From: Adiantum capillus-veneris
Lineage: Eukaryota > Streptophyta > Polypodiopsida > Polypodiales > Pteridaceae
Reading direction: 5' to 3'
NCBI GenBank assembly: GCA_014529385.2
Contig: CM043971.1
Coordinates: 83,530,340-83,594,339 of the forward strand
DNA length: 64,000 bases
Position numbers and translations under genes: made by a program. Each line of letters begins with the position of its first letter. The first letter of the stretch is position 1. Positions 12,265 through 22,706 of the stretch are shown in pieces. The notes under the pieces were generated by a model. It searched no databases. It was not told the DNA's origin and saw only the letters and a program-made list of their open reading frames with translations.

Positions 12265-13283
12265 TGTGGATTGTACAACATCTAACCAACCCACGTGATA
12301 GGTGTGACCTATGTATAGGTCGGTTGTTTACAACCCAATTTTTTGTATTTTTGGTCCCTTTTTTTAACTGAGCCACAAAATATGGCATATGCAATAACTT
12401 AAAACAAGAGTCTTGGCTAGAGGGACATGCCGTGCTTTCCAACCCCCGATTCGGTTACATACAGCCCTTGGAATCCTAAGACTAGTCTTTTCCTAGGTGG
12501 GGAGAGGGTTAGAATTAGTAATTCCAAAGGTGAGTGTGAGGGGATGGTGGAGGAATTGAGGATCTTGTCCCACATGCCCTCATTTCGTCTTGTGGGGATA
12601 GGATATATGTATAAGAGTGAGTCTAGTATATATCATAAAACTGAGAACTGAGGCCAGGACTGAGGCCTGGGCCTGGGCTTGGGCTTGGGCTTGGGCTTGG
12701 GCTTAGGGAAATGATCCCGATCCATAATTTTTGTAGAACACACTCACGCCTCACGCTTAAATATTTTTGGTTTTTTCTTTTAATTTTATTTTTAATTTTT
12801 AATTTTATTATATATATTTTTATTATTTTATTTTTTTGGACGATCGTTGCGCACGTGGTTTCAGTGGCCTTTTTGGACCACACACACACTACACCTTTAC
12901 CTACTCTCCTAACTAACCTAACCTTATCTCCTCTACAGCTAACTACTCTGCTAACTAAGCTTAACTACTCTGCTAACTGCTAACTGACACTAAAGCTTCC
13001 TACTCTGCTAACTACTTACTCATTCACTAGCTAACACACTAACTACTAATTGTGCAAATAAAAAACTGTGTAAAAGATGACTTTGACAGAAAACACTCAT
13101 TCACCACTAACACACTAACTAATAATTGTGCAAAGATTATGTGCAAGCAAACATTGACAAAAAATAGAGATTATGCAGGAAATAAAAACTTGCATAAAAT
13201 AACTTCTTCTTCTTCCTCTTCCTTCCTAACACAAACACTCACAGAAGAAGCACAGAGTGCCTCTTGAGCTTAGTGCAAGGTAA
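12265..13283 (-). other. Leader of element B with simple repeats
   Basis: No gene seen. This is the untranslated leader between primer site and gag. It contains a GGGCTT-like hexamer run (about 12662-12710), a T/A-rich stretch (12765-12840) and degenerate CTAACTACT repeats (about 12900-13050). Confidence 0.6.
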
Positions 13284-13301
13284 TTCCCGGCAGTGATGCC
13301 A
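13284..13301 (-). other. Primer-binding site of element B (tRNA-Asp type)
   Basis: The minus strand reads TGGCATCACTGCCGGGAA, close to TGGCGCCGTTGCCGGGGA, the complement of the plant tRNA-Asp 3' end used by Athila/Tat elements. It lies four bases from the LTR end at 13306. Confidence 0.7.
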
Positions 13302-13305
13302 AAAA

Positions 13306-13521
13306 TGTGGGCTTTTGTTGCATGTATTGAAGCTAGGGCCTTGCCTAACACTGTGTGCGAGCCACAAATGGCTCCAAGCATGAAACTAGCCTAAACTAGT
13401 AAGCCCAAAGATGACGATGGTGTGTCACTCACCGCTCTACGCTTGCTGTCGTGGAGGATTCCTCGCCGCAAAGAAGAGGGAGACACCGTTGTGCCACACT
13501 CAACCGTCGTGCCGCTACAAT

Positions 13522-13598
<77 letters not shown>

Positions 13599-13741
13599 CA
13601 CACACACACTAGTACACAAGGAGACGAAGAAGGAGATGGAGCAAGAGCACTCGTCTTGCATTGCACAAATGAGAGAATGAGGTATTTTAGGTTTAGATTG
13701 ACTTTTATATAGGCTTGCCCGTTCACATTTGGGCGCCCACA
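13306..13741 (-). repeat. 5' LTR of element B
   Basis: Begins TGTGGGC at 13306 and ends GCCCACA at 13741, a perfect 7-bp inverted repeat. A minus-strand TATA box (CTATATAAAA, 13703-13712) lies inside. That leaves only about 30 bp of U3, which is short, so the true right end may be further out (for example near 13891, after CATGGCTACA). A CT microsatellite (13521-13593) sits in the transcribed part. The other LTR is outside the window. Confidence 0.5.
13521..13593. repeat. CT microsatellite
   Basis: About 36 uninterrupted CT units within the LTR of element B, followed by a short CA run. It creates long Leu-Ser and Glu-Arg open frames that are not genes. Confidence 0.95.
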
Positions 13742-13930
13742 CTTAGCGAGTCTTACCCAAACATTATAGGTTCCAGTTTTAGAGTGCACCTCTCATTGGC
13801 AATCACTCTTAACCATTCCTACCTGACCAACAAGCCCGGCCAATAACATAATACACTACTAGCGGGTCCGACAAGCCCGGCCCATGGCTACATAAAAGGT
13901 GGTCGCTTGGTGGTGGTGGTCGCTTGCTGG

Positions 13931-14992
13931 TACATTGTCCATGATGCATGCATGTCAGTTGCTGTAGATTCACGTGTATGGTATTTCGACAGTGGTGCTA
14001 CAAAGCACATTACCTCACATCGTGAATTGTTCACCTCTCTCAAGTTTGTCCCTCATGGGAATTAAATCACATGTGCCAACAATGCCTCTTATCCGGTTCA
14101 CGGAGTTGGAAAGATTGTGCTTACTACTACAAATGGCAGTTCTTTCACACTTGTTAATGCACTTTATGTACCTGGGATCAAGAAGAATATTTTGTCTGTA
14201 TCTGCACTTGCTAGACTTGGACTTGTAGTCAAATTTGTGGATGACAAAAGTATAGTTCATGATCTCAGTTTTGGTAATGAAATGGTTGCATCTTGCCTTT
14301 TGTGTCGTGGGCTGTATAAGCTCACTTTATATGAAAAGTTTGGACAAAATTTTGCAAATGTACTTGCAGATTCAAGGGCTATTTCAGATGCAAAACTTTG
14401 GCATGCACGTTTTGGTCATCTGAATTTTGCCAGTTTGCTGTATTTGCAGAAATCTAATATGGTTGCTTCTTTGCCGCCTCTTGAAGCACCTATCAAACAT
14501 GTTCGTGAAGGCTGTATTTTGGTTAAGATGCAACGTTCAAAGTTTCCAAAGGATGGTTCAGTTAGGGCCACATTCATGTTGCAGGTTGTGCATAGTGATG
14601 TTTGTGGACCCATGCAAAAACCGTCCTTAGGCAATTACCTTTACTTCCTAACTTTCATTGATGATTACTCCAGGCATGCATGGGTATTTCCGCTTAAAGC
14701 GAAGTCCAAATTTTTCATGTGCTCAAGCTGAAAAATGTCCCATAATGTACTATAGGCACCGTCTGTTCCAATCAAGGGGGGGAGTATATGTCTCATGAAT
14801 TTAATGCATGTCTGGCTAGTCCTGGGATAAAACACCAAGGTATAGTACCTTATACGCCTCAACAAAATGTTGTTGCTAGGAGGAAAAATAGGACACTTAT
14901 GGAAATGGAACGATGTATGGTCAAAAGTCAAGCTTTGCTGCATTCTTTTTGGCTTGAGGCCATCATGTGTGCCACTTATGTACTTAACAGAT
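13931..14992 (+). pseudogene. Copia fragment G(+), part 1: protease to integrase
   Basis: Ty1/copia pol remnant. In order: protease active site WYFDSGATKHITSHRELFTS (about 13979), an in-frame TAA at 14061, ALYVPGIKKNILSVSALARL, the GAG-pre-integrase domain (LWHARFGHLNFASLLYLQ), and the integrase core (VVHSDVCGPMQKPSLGNY, then FLTFIDDYSRHAWVFPLKAK). The frame ends at a TGA at 14729; after a frameshift it resumes as GIKHQGIVPYTPQQNVVARR up to ATYVLNR at 14992. The catalytic Glu of the copia GVAERKN motif reads VVARRKN here, so integrase is dead as well as frameshifted. The coding sequence continues at 15804 after the solo LTR. The sequence left of about 13931 (13742-13930) shows no homology I recognise. 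Confidence 0.85.
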
Positions 14993-15803
14993 TGTTAGGA
15001 AATAAGATGTAGCTAAATAGATAATTGAGTAGATTACTTAATGGAGAGAGACAGATTTATATACACGAGATTATAGAGTAGAGAGAGAGAGAGAGAGTAC
15101 ACACGATATATGTGGTTCACCCAATGTGGGCTACGTCCACGGGAAAGCAGCCACTCAATGGCTTTAGTACTTCAAAACAAGAAGTAGTTTACAAAGGGAT
15201 TATACCCTTAATGGAGCTCCCGCCTTGCTTCACTCTCACCACCTCACACTCACCTTGTTGCATCAACTTCACACTATGAAATGTGTGTAGAAATGGCCTC
15301 CTTTTATAGGCCAATTAAAGGGCTGCTCTCTCTCATGAGAGACAGCCATCTGTAGCCGCCCTTGTGCGAATAAGTCCAAATCGGACCCTCCAATCTGCCC
15401 ATGTGTGGCCGCCCTTGAGAAGACAAGTTCGCTTTTGAATTCGGCCACCGGCCATTGAATTTGGCCACCGGCCACCGGCCATTGACTTCCGACCACCGGC
15501 CACCGGCCATTGACTTCCGACCACCGGCCATCGGCCATTGACTACCGGCCACCGGCCAACCGACCGGTTGTTTTCCGATTACTTTCCGGCCACCGTCCGG
15601 CCATAATATTCCGGCGAAAAAAAAGTCTCGGGGGCCTCCACCACCGAGGCCTTTAAGTCCCCTGATTCTTGTCCGTGAAAATTTTGGTTTTCGGTGAGTG
15701 ATTTTCCTTCACGCACGATGGCTTCTCCTCATAATGGGGGCCTTACAAATGTGCGCTTTTACCACAGAAAATTACAAGGGTAAATCAGGCTCCATACTTA
15801 ACA
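14993..15803 (-). repeat. Solo LTR of the copia family D, with target duplication
   Basis: An 811-bp LTR, TGTTAGG to CTTAACA, flanked by the perfect 5-bp duplication CAGAT (14988-14992 and 15804-15808). Removing it and one CAGAT rejoins the copia integrase frame from VLNR to PIKALQ. It is the reverse-oriented relative of the LTR at 54301-55112. A minus-strand TATA box (TATAAAAG) lies at 15301-15308. Solo LTRs form by recombination between the two LTRs of one element, deleting the interior. Confidence 0.93.
15437..15575. repeat. GC-rich minisatellite within the solo LTR
   Basis: Degenerate tandem units of roughly 20-35 bp built from GGCCACCGGCCATTGACTTC-like words. The related LTR at 54301-55112 carries the same words in fewer copies (about 54536-54605), so the array changed length after the copies separated. 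The units are rich in GGCC and CCGG, hence in CpG. Confidence 0.75.
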
Positions 15804-16372
15804 CAGATGTCCTATAAAAGCTTTGCAGTCTATTACTCCATATGAAGCATGGCATGATAGAAAGCTTTTTATTGAGCACATGCGTGTTTTTGGTTGTTTG
15901 GCATATGCGTTGGTGCCACAAACACAACACAGAAAATTGGATGATAAGGTTGTCAAATATATTTTTGTTGGTTATAGTACTCAAAGCAAAGGTTACAAGT
16001 TGTATGATCCGCAAACGAAGTGTATTCTGGTTTCACAGGATGTAGTGTTTATGAAAGATTATGTTCAGCCCTTACTAGAGACAGTAATGTAAGCTCGCAG
16101 GACATTTATGACACTTTGTTCCCTCTTTTCAGTGGTGGAAATATGAATGTAAACTCCAATGAGGCAAATGTATAGCCTATGGGGGTTTTTGAAAATGTTA
16201 TAGATCAGCCTATTACTGATATAGATGTACATTATGTACTTGATGAGGAAAGGACTGAAAATGAGCAGGTTAGAGGTATGACAAAAATGGATGGTGCATA
16301 CATTGTGTGATAGCAAATTGGATGCACTTTTGTCTAGTTGTACTCCTTGAGAAAGCACAGGCAATCCTTCCT
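15804..16372 (+). pseudogene. Copia fragment G(+), part 2: integrase C-terminal region
   Basis: Continues part 1: ALQSITPYEAWHDRKLFIEH, FGCLAYALVPQTQHRKLDDK, then KYIFVGYSTQSKGYKLYDPQ and the end of the integrase C-terminal domain (ILVSQDVVF). A frameshift near 16074 leads to sequence matching the same family at 40428-40685 on the other strand (DIYDTLFPLFSGGNMNVNSN). Homology fades near 16372, before the reverse transcriptase, so the 3' half of this copy is gone. Confidence 0.8.
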
Positions 16373-16479
16373 CTCAAGAATTATGAACAGTCATGTGTAG
16401 GCAGACCTTAAGTCAGGGTGGGTGAAGAGTTTTTTCATTAGCCATCAAGTGAGTTATTAACTAGGAAAGGTAAACCAAC

Positions 16480-16655
<176 letters not shown>

Positions 16656-16948
16656 ATAAAATCTAATATCTTACTAACCCAAATGATTTTCTCATATTAA
16701 ACTAATCATTTAATGTGGGAGAATAAATGAGACCAAGACTTAGAATAGAAACATGTGCTTTTAGATTTATCTCAGCACTGGACCAAAGGTAATGGGTCCA
16801 AATGGGAGATGGTCTAGCAAAAAGCAATGCCAGCTAATGGAGCTTAAAATACCTTAGGGTTAGCTTCATTAAAGACCTCTAAAGGTTACTATTAGAAAGT
16901 CCTTAGACCTAGGACCTTAGGAAATGGCGGGTAAAAGCTTGAAAACAG

Positions 16949-17412
16949 TCATTATTGATCCCAAAAGCTCAAGAAATCAGCGTGCTAAAGCATTTTGATG
17001 GTACAATCAAGCAAAGCGCACACAAGCTACAAGATTTTCTCTTTGGAAGACAGCATCAGAGAGCCTCGACATCAAAAACCCTTGAGTTAATTATTCAAGA
17101 CCCAACTCTTGCAAAGCATATTGGTTTGAACTTCATTGATCTTCAAAGCATGCATAGCCAACCAAGGCTATGCATAGACACAATTATTGATCCCAAAAGC
17201 TCAAGAAATCAGCGTGCTAAAGCATTTTGATGGTACAATCAAGCAAAGAGCACACAAGCTACAAGATTTTCTCTTTGGAAGACAGCATCAGAGAGCCTCG
17301 ACATCAAAAACCCTTGAGTTAATTATTCAAGACCCAACTCTTGCAAAGCATATTGGTTTGAACTGCATTGATCTTCAAAGCATGGTAAAGCCAACCAAGG
17401 CTATGCATAGAC
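16949..17412. repeat. Tandem duplication, 232-bp unit, two copies
   Basis: Bases from 16949 repeat from 17181 with few differences; matching landmarks are 232 bp apart, and both copies end with an ACCAAGGCTATGCATAGAC word (about 17161 and 17393). The unit has an open frame in both copies, but no recognisable protein. From 17413 to 18139 I see no gene or known repeat. Confidence 0.85.
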
Positions 17413-18139
17413 TCATTTTCACTTGTTGCCTTTGGAGAGAGAGCTCTTCGACCTCCTTCGCGCGTATTTTTTGGAGTCCACAGTCACCTGTTTTCAGGGC
17501 CATCTCACACGAGACATGAGAGGTAAGTTCTATACTTATCAATGATCCATTTTGTACGGCCGGTAGCTAATCTAAACCCCTGGAAAAAACCCTAGAATCC
17601 GAGCAGTGCACGATGACCTACGACCAAAAAGCAACCATAGCGGCCTGTCAGCTCAACCAAATCGGATGAGATTTGAACTGTAGCATGTCCAACATAATAG
17701 AACACTTCTATATCAACAGTTGACCATTCGGCAAGGATCAAGGGGGTCCCAAGTAGAAAAGCTAGGTTTTTGGTAGATGCCAAAATTGGATTCTGACTCC
17801 ACATACATCTTACATACGAGGTCTATACACAATCTATATGATTGGTTTCATAAAATCAATCAAGCCAAGCCATCAAAAAGTAGAAAATAGCTCGGAGGCT
17901 ACAAAGCGTCAAATTCGACATAAGAGGTCAAACTGACTCCAAATGGGCCAAAATTGGATGAGCTGCTTCAGGACTATGTTGCGGACAAGTCCATAACCTC
18001 AAAAGTGATTAACCAACTCTACAGGCCATGTAGTCACAAAAATCGGTGATTTCAGAGTCGACAAAGCATGAAGTGATGCCCGCAAGACCAAATTTTACTA
18101 AATTCAATTTTCAAGTTTTGCAAGAAAATGTTGACTGTT

Positions 18140-18739
18140 GTAAACAATCGCAATTATTTACTTTTGCAATATTTTGGCTTGAAAATTGCATCATCACCTC
18201 ACCTATCACTTGTACACACCTATTACATGCCAAATTTCAAGTATGTGCCAAAATGGTCAATTATAACTTGGAAAATTGCCAAAAAACGCAAAGAAGTCCT
18301 TGCAAGCCAGTTTCTAAGGTATGAGTCACATTTTTTTAATCCAAATCACCTCATATCACATACACAAGGTCTATACCATGCTAAGAACCAAGTTGTACCA
18401 AAAAATATTCATTTCGATGAAAAAGTTAATAATTGCGATTAATTACTTTTGGCCAAAATGGAGAAATTTTGCAACGTTGCCATCATGGGACCAAAGTACA
18501 TGATGTCCTAAGCCCACTAGCCAAGTTTGAACAAATTTGGAGCTCAAGATCTCAAAATTCCTTCACATCTACTGTTTTAGAGACCTAAAGCCTAAATCTA
18601 GCACCATTTTCATCCTGTGCACCCAAATGAGCCCATATTTCACTCAGAGTATCTACTTGGTATGTACTTCAAGCCTATAATGTCGAATTTGCAAAAAGTT
18701 GAGAAAATTACTCACCTATAAATAATTGCAATTATTTAC
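18140..18739 (+). repeat. Spaced palindrome array, locus 1 (three palindromes)
   Basis: Near-perfect 22-bp palindromes, consensus GTAAATAAT plus four bases plus ATTATTTAC, at 18140-18161, 18425-18446 and 18718-18739, spaced 285 and 293 bp. The sequence between them is weakly repeated too (for example AATCCAAATC and TTTACTTTTG words at matching offsets), so this is an old tandem repeat of about 286 bp whose most conserved part is the palindrome. The same array occurs at 58581-59594. It precedes the ORF of element H. 18740-18926 shows nothing else. Confidence 0.85.
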
Positions 18740-18926
18740 TTTTGTTGCAATTTTTTATTTGGACTTTATAATTTTGACCTTTACATGTTTTTATGCATCT
18801 ATGCATGTTCAAAAATTGATTTGAAGCAAATTGGACTCAATTTGTCAGCAATACAGACTAAGGACATTTCAAAGAAGAATCTGCCAAATTTACTAACTTT
18901 GACACTCTATTCACTTAACAAGAGCC

Positions 18927-19432
18927 ATGCAAGCGACAGAGAAGGCCAAGAAGAGGGTCTCGCAAAAGGAGAAGCTGCAAGAGCTACCACCATACCAACT
19001 GGACCCTAGTTCAGTCAAAACTGCCAAAGCTACTTATCTGACAAGAGAACAGTTGGAGGAGAACAGCACCACGGTGTTCACAGGTAGAATTAAAAGCGAA
19101 GATGGACATCAGGTAGAACTGCAACTTCTACCCAAAGAAGTCTATGATGTCGCCATAAAGCCCGAGAAAAAAGAAGCCAACCGAAGGCTGGGGCTCAGAG
19201 AGTTTTATGAACAAGAGCCATGTGGTGTGGATTTCCAAAAAGCTTTTGAGCTCTTGTCCACAATCAAGGAAGATGGAACAGCCCAGATCTCCGACTAGCA
19301 AGGGCACAAGGTAGACGTTGTGATTACAAAAGAGATAGTCGCAAAAACTATCAAACTGCCAAGAAGGAATGACAATGAGGACAAGAGATAGAAAAACTGC
19401 AGAACCTTCACCAAGGAAACCGCTACTGCCAC
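18927..19432 (+). pseudogene. Element H ORF, N-terminal part (unknown function)
   Basis: ATG at 18927 in the context GAGCCATGC. The product starts MQATEKAKKRVSQKEKLQEL, is very Lys/Glu/Gln-rich and includes REFYEQEPCGVDFQKAFELL. Stops are a TAG at 19296-19298 and a TAG near 19389. It stops at 19432 where element C begins. The right-hand part resumes at 30638; removing C and one copy of the 4-bp duplication CCAC keeps the reading frame exactly, which shows that both belonged to one gene. The REFY motif followed by a V-x-V-T-K-E-I-V-A stretch recalls the N-terminal part of gag-like 'putative plant transposon protein' ORFs, but this is a weak impression. No enzyme motif seen. Confidence 0.6.
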
Positions 19433-21016
19433 TGATAGCCGTTTTTCGGCTCTCCGTAATTGCCATAGTGAGTTACTCCACCCTACCAAAATCACCTAAA
19501 CACTGTGGCTATTTTTACCTTTTCATTGTACATAGGCGTGCGTGAGTTAAGGGGCTTTTCCCATATCTTCTTAAAACCCTCAGTTAGCTAGTCATTGGGC
19601 TAGTTGAGCCAAAAAAATTAAAAAAAAAAGATATGTTAGGACCCATTTGTGTGTAAATATTTCATTGTATATAGGGCCTAAATATAAAGAATTTTCATAA
19701 TTATTTTGGTATTTATTTAAATATTTCTACCTAGGTACGTGTTATTTGCCTATGTATGTTATGTACATTGACTCACCATTACCACAATTTTCTTACCATT
19801 TTGCATGCTCTTTATTCCTTATAAAAATATCTTCCCACAAGCTTCTCTTATTTTTGATGTGAATCCACTCCTAAGAAAAAACCTCAAAAATACTTTCCAC
19901 CATCAGTCATTGCCTTTCACTAAATTCCTATTTCTTACAGGTATTATTTCTTACCTCTTATAAATAAATATACATCAAAAAAAAAATGAGGGCCCTCCTC
20001 ATTTGATTCCCTATATTTTCATATATTTATTTTTTTTATATTTATAGCCCACACTATTCTAGATTCCACAAATTGTTTATATATACTAGCCTGTCTTTTT
20101 TCATCATATCCATGTATTATATTTGTGCATGCTCCACAACCATGCACATTTTTAAACCCCTAGGAATCAATTATGTCATGCTCTCATGCAAGGAGGGGCT
20201 CCCCTTTGGAGCCATATGCAAATTCAACAAAAGGGGGGCCACTGAAGACCTTTTGTGAAGAAAAAACAGGTCTTTTGGTAGGATTTTTAATATCCATCTC
20301 CACTCCGAATTTGAAGCGGTGGTCAAAAGAGAAAATGTGGACCAAGAGCTGAATAAGCACCTCAAACATTTTGGTGATTTTTGGAGCAACCACCTGTGAG
20401 CTATGAGTTTTTGAGTGGACCCCAGTCTGCCCACTTTTCTCACAAGTATCCCATAGTCTTCTCTCACCTCTTTCCACAATTCTACACACACACACACACA
20501 TTTCTCTCAATACCTCACTCAAACCTGCACCTTCAATGGTTTCCCTCACCTTCTTCACCATTAACCTCTCCTCTTACTCCCATAGCTCTCATATGAGCTC
20601 CACATGTATATACTCCAGCTCTATGCCTCTTTCTATTATCTCCAAAGTACAATTCCATCTTACCCCTTCTCTATATACATGAAATTCAGCATGTAAACCA
20701 TGCTTAAACTCTGCAAATCAAGAGATCTCATCAACAAAATTATCATTTTCATCGCGATAATCAACCTTGGCGGCGGTGGCGTAAAGAAGAGAAGACAAAG
20801 AAGAAGATCGATAGTCATTTTGAGGACCTACACAAGTAAGTCCTTCTTCAAGCTTCACCATCACAAGGATTTCCTCACTTCATTCAACCATCCACCCCAT
20901 TCTACCCATTGTAATTATAACTTTCTAGTGATTACTAACACTAACCACTAACATACTAACACAAAATAACCATTGACCTAACCATAAAAGACACCTCACC
21001 TCAAGATGTGTATAGT

Positions 21017-21067
<51 letters not shown>

Positions 21068-22093
21068 TACTTACTTTCACCTTATCTACCATCAATAATG
21101 CTCTCTTTTGAGCCCACACCCATGACTCAAGCAGACAAAGAAGGCCCGCAGTGTTTTGATATTCAAAAAAATCATAATCTTGATTTGTGAGCTTGTAAAT
21201 TAGGATTTCCAATAATCTTTATGAGGGGTCTCCAACCTATAAATAGGCCCCTCTCCTTCTTGTAAAACAACCTCCAATATCTCACATAGCACTCCAATAC
21301 TCTATGCGTGAGGAGAGACTTAGGTGTAGAAACCACTTGTGAGCTTCACTCTTGGTGTGAGAGAAACTTTCAAGCTACACATTGCAAGTGAGAGAGCGTG
21401 AGTTCCACAAATCTCAAAACCACTATTTTATATGCTCCTTCATCATCAATAAATTGAGGTTTGGTGCATCAAAGGCGTGATTCGACGTTCAAATCTTCGT
21501 CCTTCCATTTGTGCAATACGGTTTGGTGAATTCAAGGTGACTTGTGTATTTTGAGTTTTTATCGGTTGATCTTGATTTTAGAAAGTGTTTTAGTGTGTTT
21601 TTCATTGCCAATTTTGTGTCCATTGTAAGAGGGTATTGTGGTGAGAGGTCTCCCACACCCTAAGACAGTGTGTGTGTGTGTGTGTGTGTTTTGGCAATGT
21701 TTAGCAATCACTAAGCATTGAGTGAGTTTTGTACAAGCTCTACGATAGCATCATAATGAACCATCTCCATTTGCAAACCACAAATAAGGTATTACGCAAG
21801 ATCCTTTCCTCTCTCTCTTCCCTTTGCTCTATCTCTCTCTGGTCCATTTTATGTGTGTCTTGGTGTGAGGTTGCTTGTGTGTGTTGTGTGGTGCATCTTC
21901 TTGGTTGTGCCAAAATCTCTCTTGCGTCCTAGTTCGCATACCATAACTAGGTGGTGCCCTTTCACTTCTTTGGCTGTGGGTTTGTTGTTGTTGTTTCTGT
22001 GCTTGTGGTTGCCCCAGCCCCAATTGAGCAGCACGGGACCCTTGAGGGGTGTTTAGAGGTCGCCTCTCTTGTTGCCCGCCCCGGATTGCCTCA
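19433..22093 (+). repeat. 5' LTR of element C, 2661 bp
   Basis: Runs from TGATAGCC to GATTGCCTCA and matches 27958-30633 throughout. It includes CT (about 21018-21065), CA (20486-20502) and GT (21667-21689) tracts whose lengths differ between the two LTRs. ORFs on both strands inside it are duplicated LTR sequence and have no recognisable product. Confidence 0.95.
21238..21245 (+). promoter_or_regulatory. LTR promoter TATA box and poly(A) signal of element C
   Basis: TATAAATA at 21238-21245 in the context CAACCTATAAATAGGCCCC, conserved in the 3' LTR at 29786-29793. An AATAAA lies about 210 bp downstream (21448-21453; 29996-30001), so the R region probably lies between them. This gives a U3 of about 1.8 kb. 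Confidence 0.65.
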
Positions 22094-22097
22094 ATTT

Positions 22098-22111
22098 TGG
22101 TGCCCCCATGG
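22098..22111 (+). other. Primer-binding site of element C
   Basis: TGGTGCCCCCATGG lies four bases after the LTR end at 22093, at the place where a tRNA would prime minus-strand synthesis. I could not assign the tRNA with confidence. Confidence 0.6.
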
Positions 22112-22402
22112 AGGATGGCTTGTATATTTTTTTGTAGGATCAACCTTTAGAATAGTCAAGTAGTTTGCATGAATCACAAGAATTTGTATGATCCTTTCAT
22201 TCCCATCGCAAGACAAAAGGTTCACATAATTGTTAGTACTAAGTTTTAATTTCAACGTGTAATTCGTAGAATTCTAGGTCCTCTTAGGTTGGCCGAGATA
22301 AACGCTTCAGTAAATCCTTTTATTTTGCCTCTCATTAGGTACGACCTTAGTTTGGACGTCTTTTTTTTTGTTTTGTTTTAAGCATTAGGTCATGCATAGA
22401 CA

Positions 22403-22621
22403 ATGGATAATGGCCCAGGAATAGAGGTTTTCCCCTTCCATTTCACTCCACATATTAGAATAAACATTGCAATTAGTAGAAAAATCCATTTTCAACAACG
22501 TATGGTGTTCATGTTTGGTGCCCAAAGAGTAGGAGAAATTCTCGCATCACCAAACCATGTCATCCTGCCTCTTATTGATTATCATAGGTCGTTTGATGTG
22601 AATATCTTTATTTTGTTGTAG
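22403..22621 (+). CDS. Short leader ORF upstream of gag in element C
   Basis: A 72-residue open frame between primer site and gag, in a different frame from gag. Its last 49 residues align by eye with a minus-strand ORF at 61500-61727 that also lies just upstream of a gag, in element I. Shared positions include MFG-x-x-R-V-x-E-I, then I-L-P-x-I, then SFDV-x-IFIL just before the stop. The two gags are also related at distance. Conservation of the segment with its stop position suggests a real leader peptide or a lost N-terminal part of gag. Function unknown. Confidence 0.45.
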   Translation: MDNGPGIEVFPFHFTPHIRINIAISRKIHFQQRMVFMFGAQRVGEILASPNHVILPLIDYHRSFDVNIFILL

Positions 22622-22706
22622 AATAGATTCCAAGCTAGAAAACATTATTGTGTATATCTTTTTAATAAAGAAAAACAAAAACGTGCGTTACTTTGAAATC
22701 AATTCA

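Larger units (their letters stand above)
7030..13741 (-). mobile_element. Element B: degenerate Ty3 retrotransposon, interrupted by A
   Basis: On the minus strand from right to left: LTR (13306-13741), Asp-type primer site (13284-13301), leader (13283-12265), gag (12264-9340), protease (about 8815-8531), linker and the first part of reverse transcriptase (7248-7030), where element A has inserted. The rest of pol and the 3' LTR should lie left of the window. Many stops and several frameshifts separate the pieces, so the copy is old and cannot be active. The tRNA-Asp primer site is shared with many plant Athila/Tat elements, but the domains seen are not enough to fix the lineage. Confidence 0.75.

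Noticed and set aside
16949-17519. A CRISPR-like or satellite array
   Set aside because: Only two 232-bp copies with no regular spacers; a simple duplication explains it.
20171-20561. ORFs inside the LTR of element C, repeated at 28699-29089
   Set aside because: Same reason: duplicated LTR sequence. The changes between the copies do not look codon-aware.
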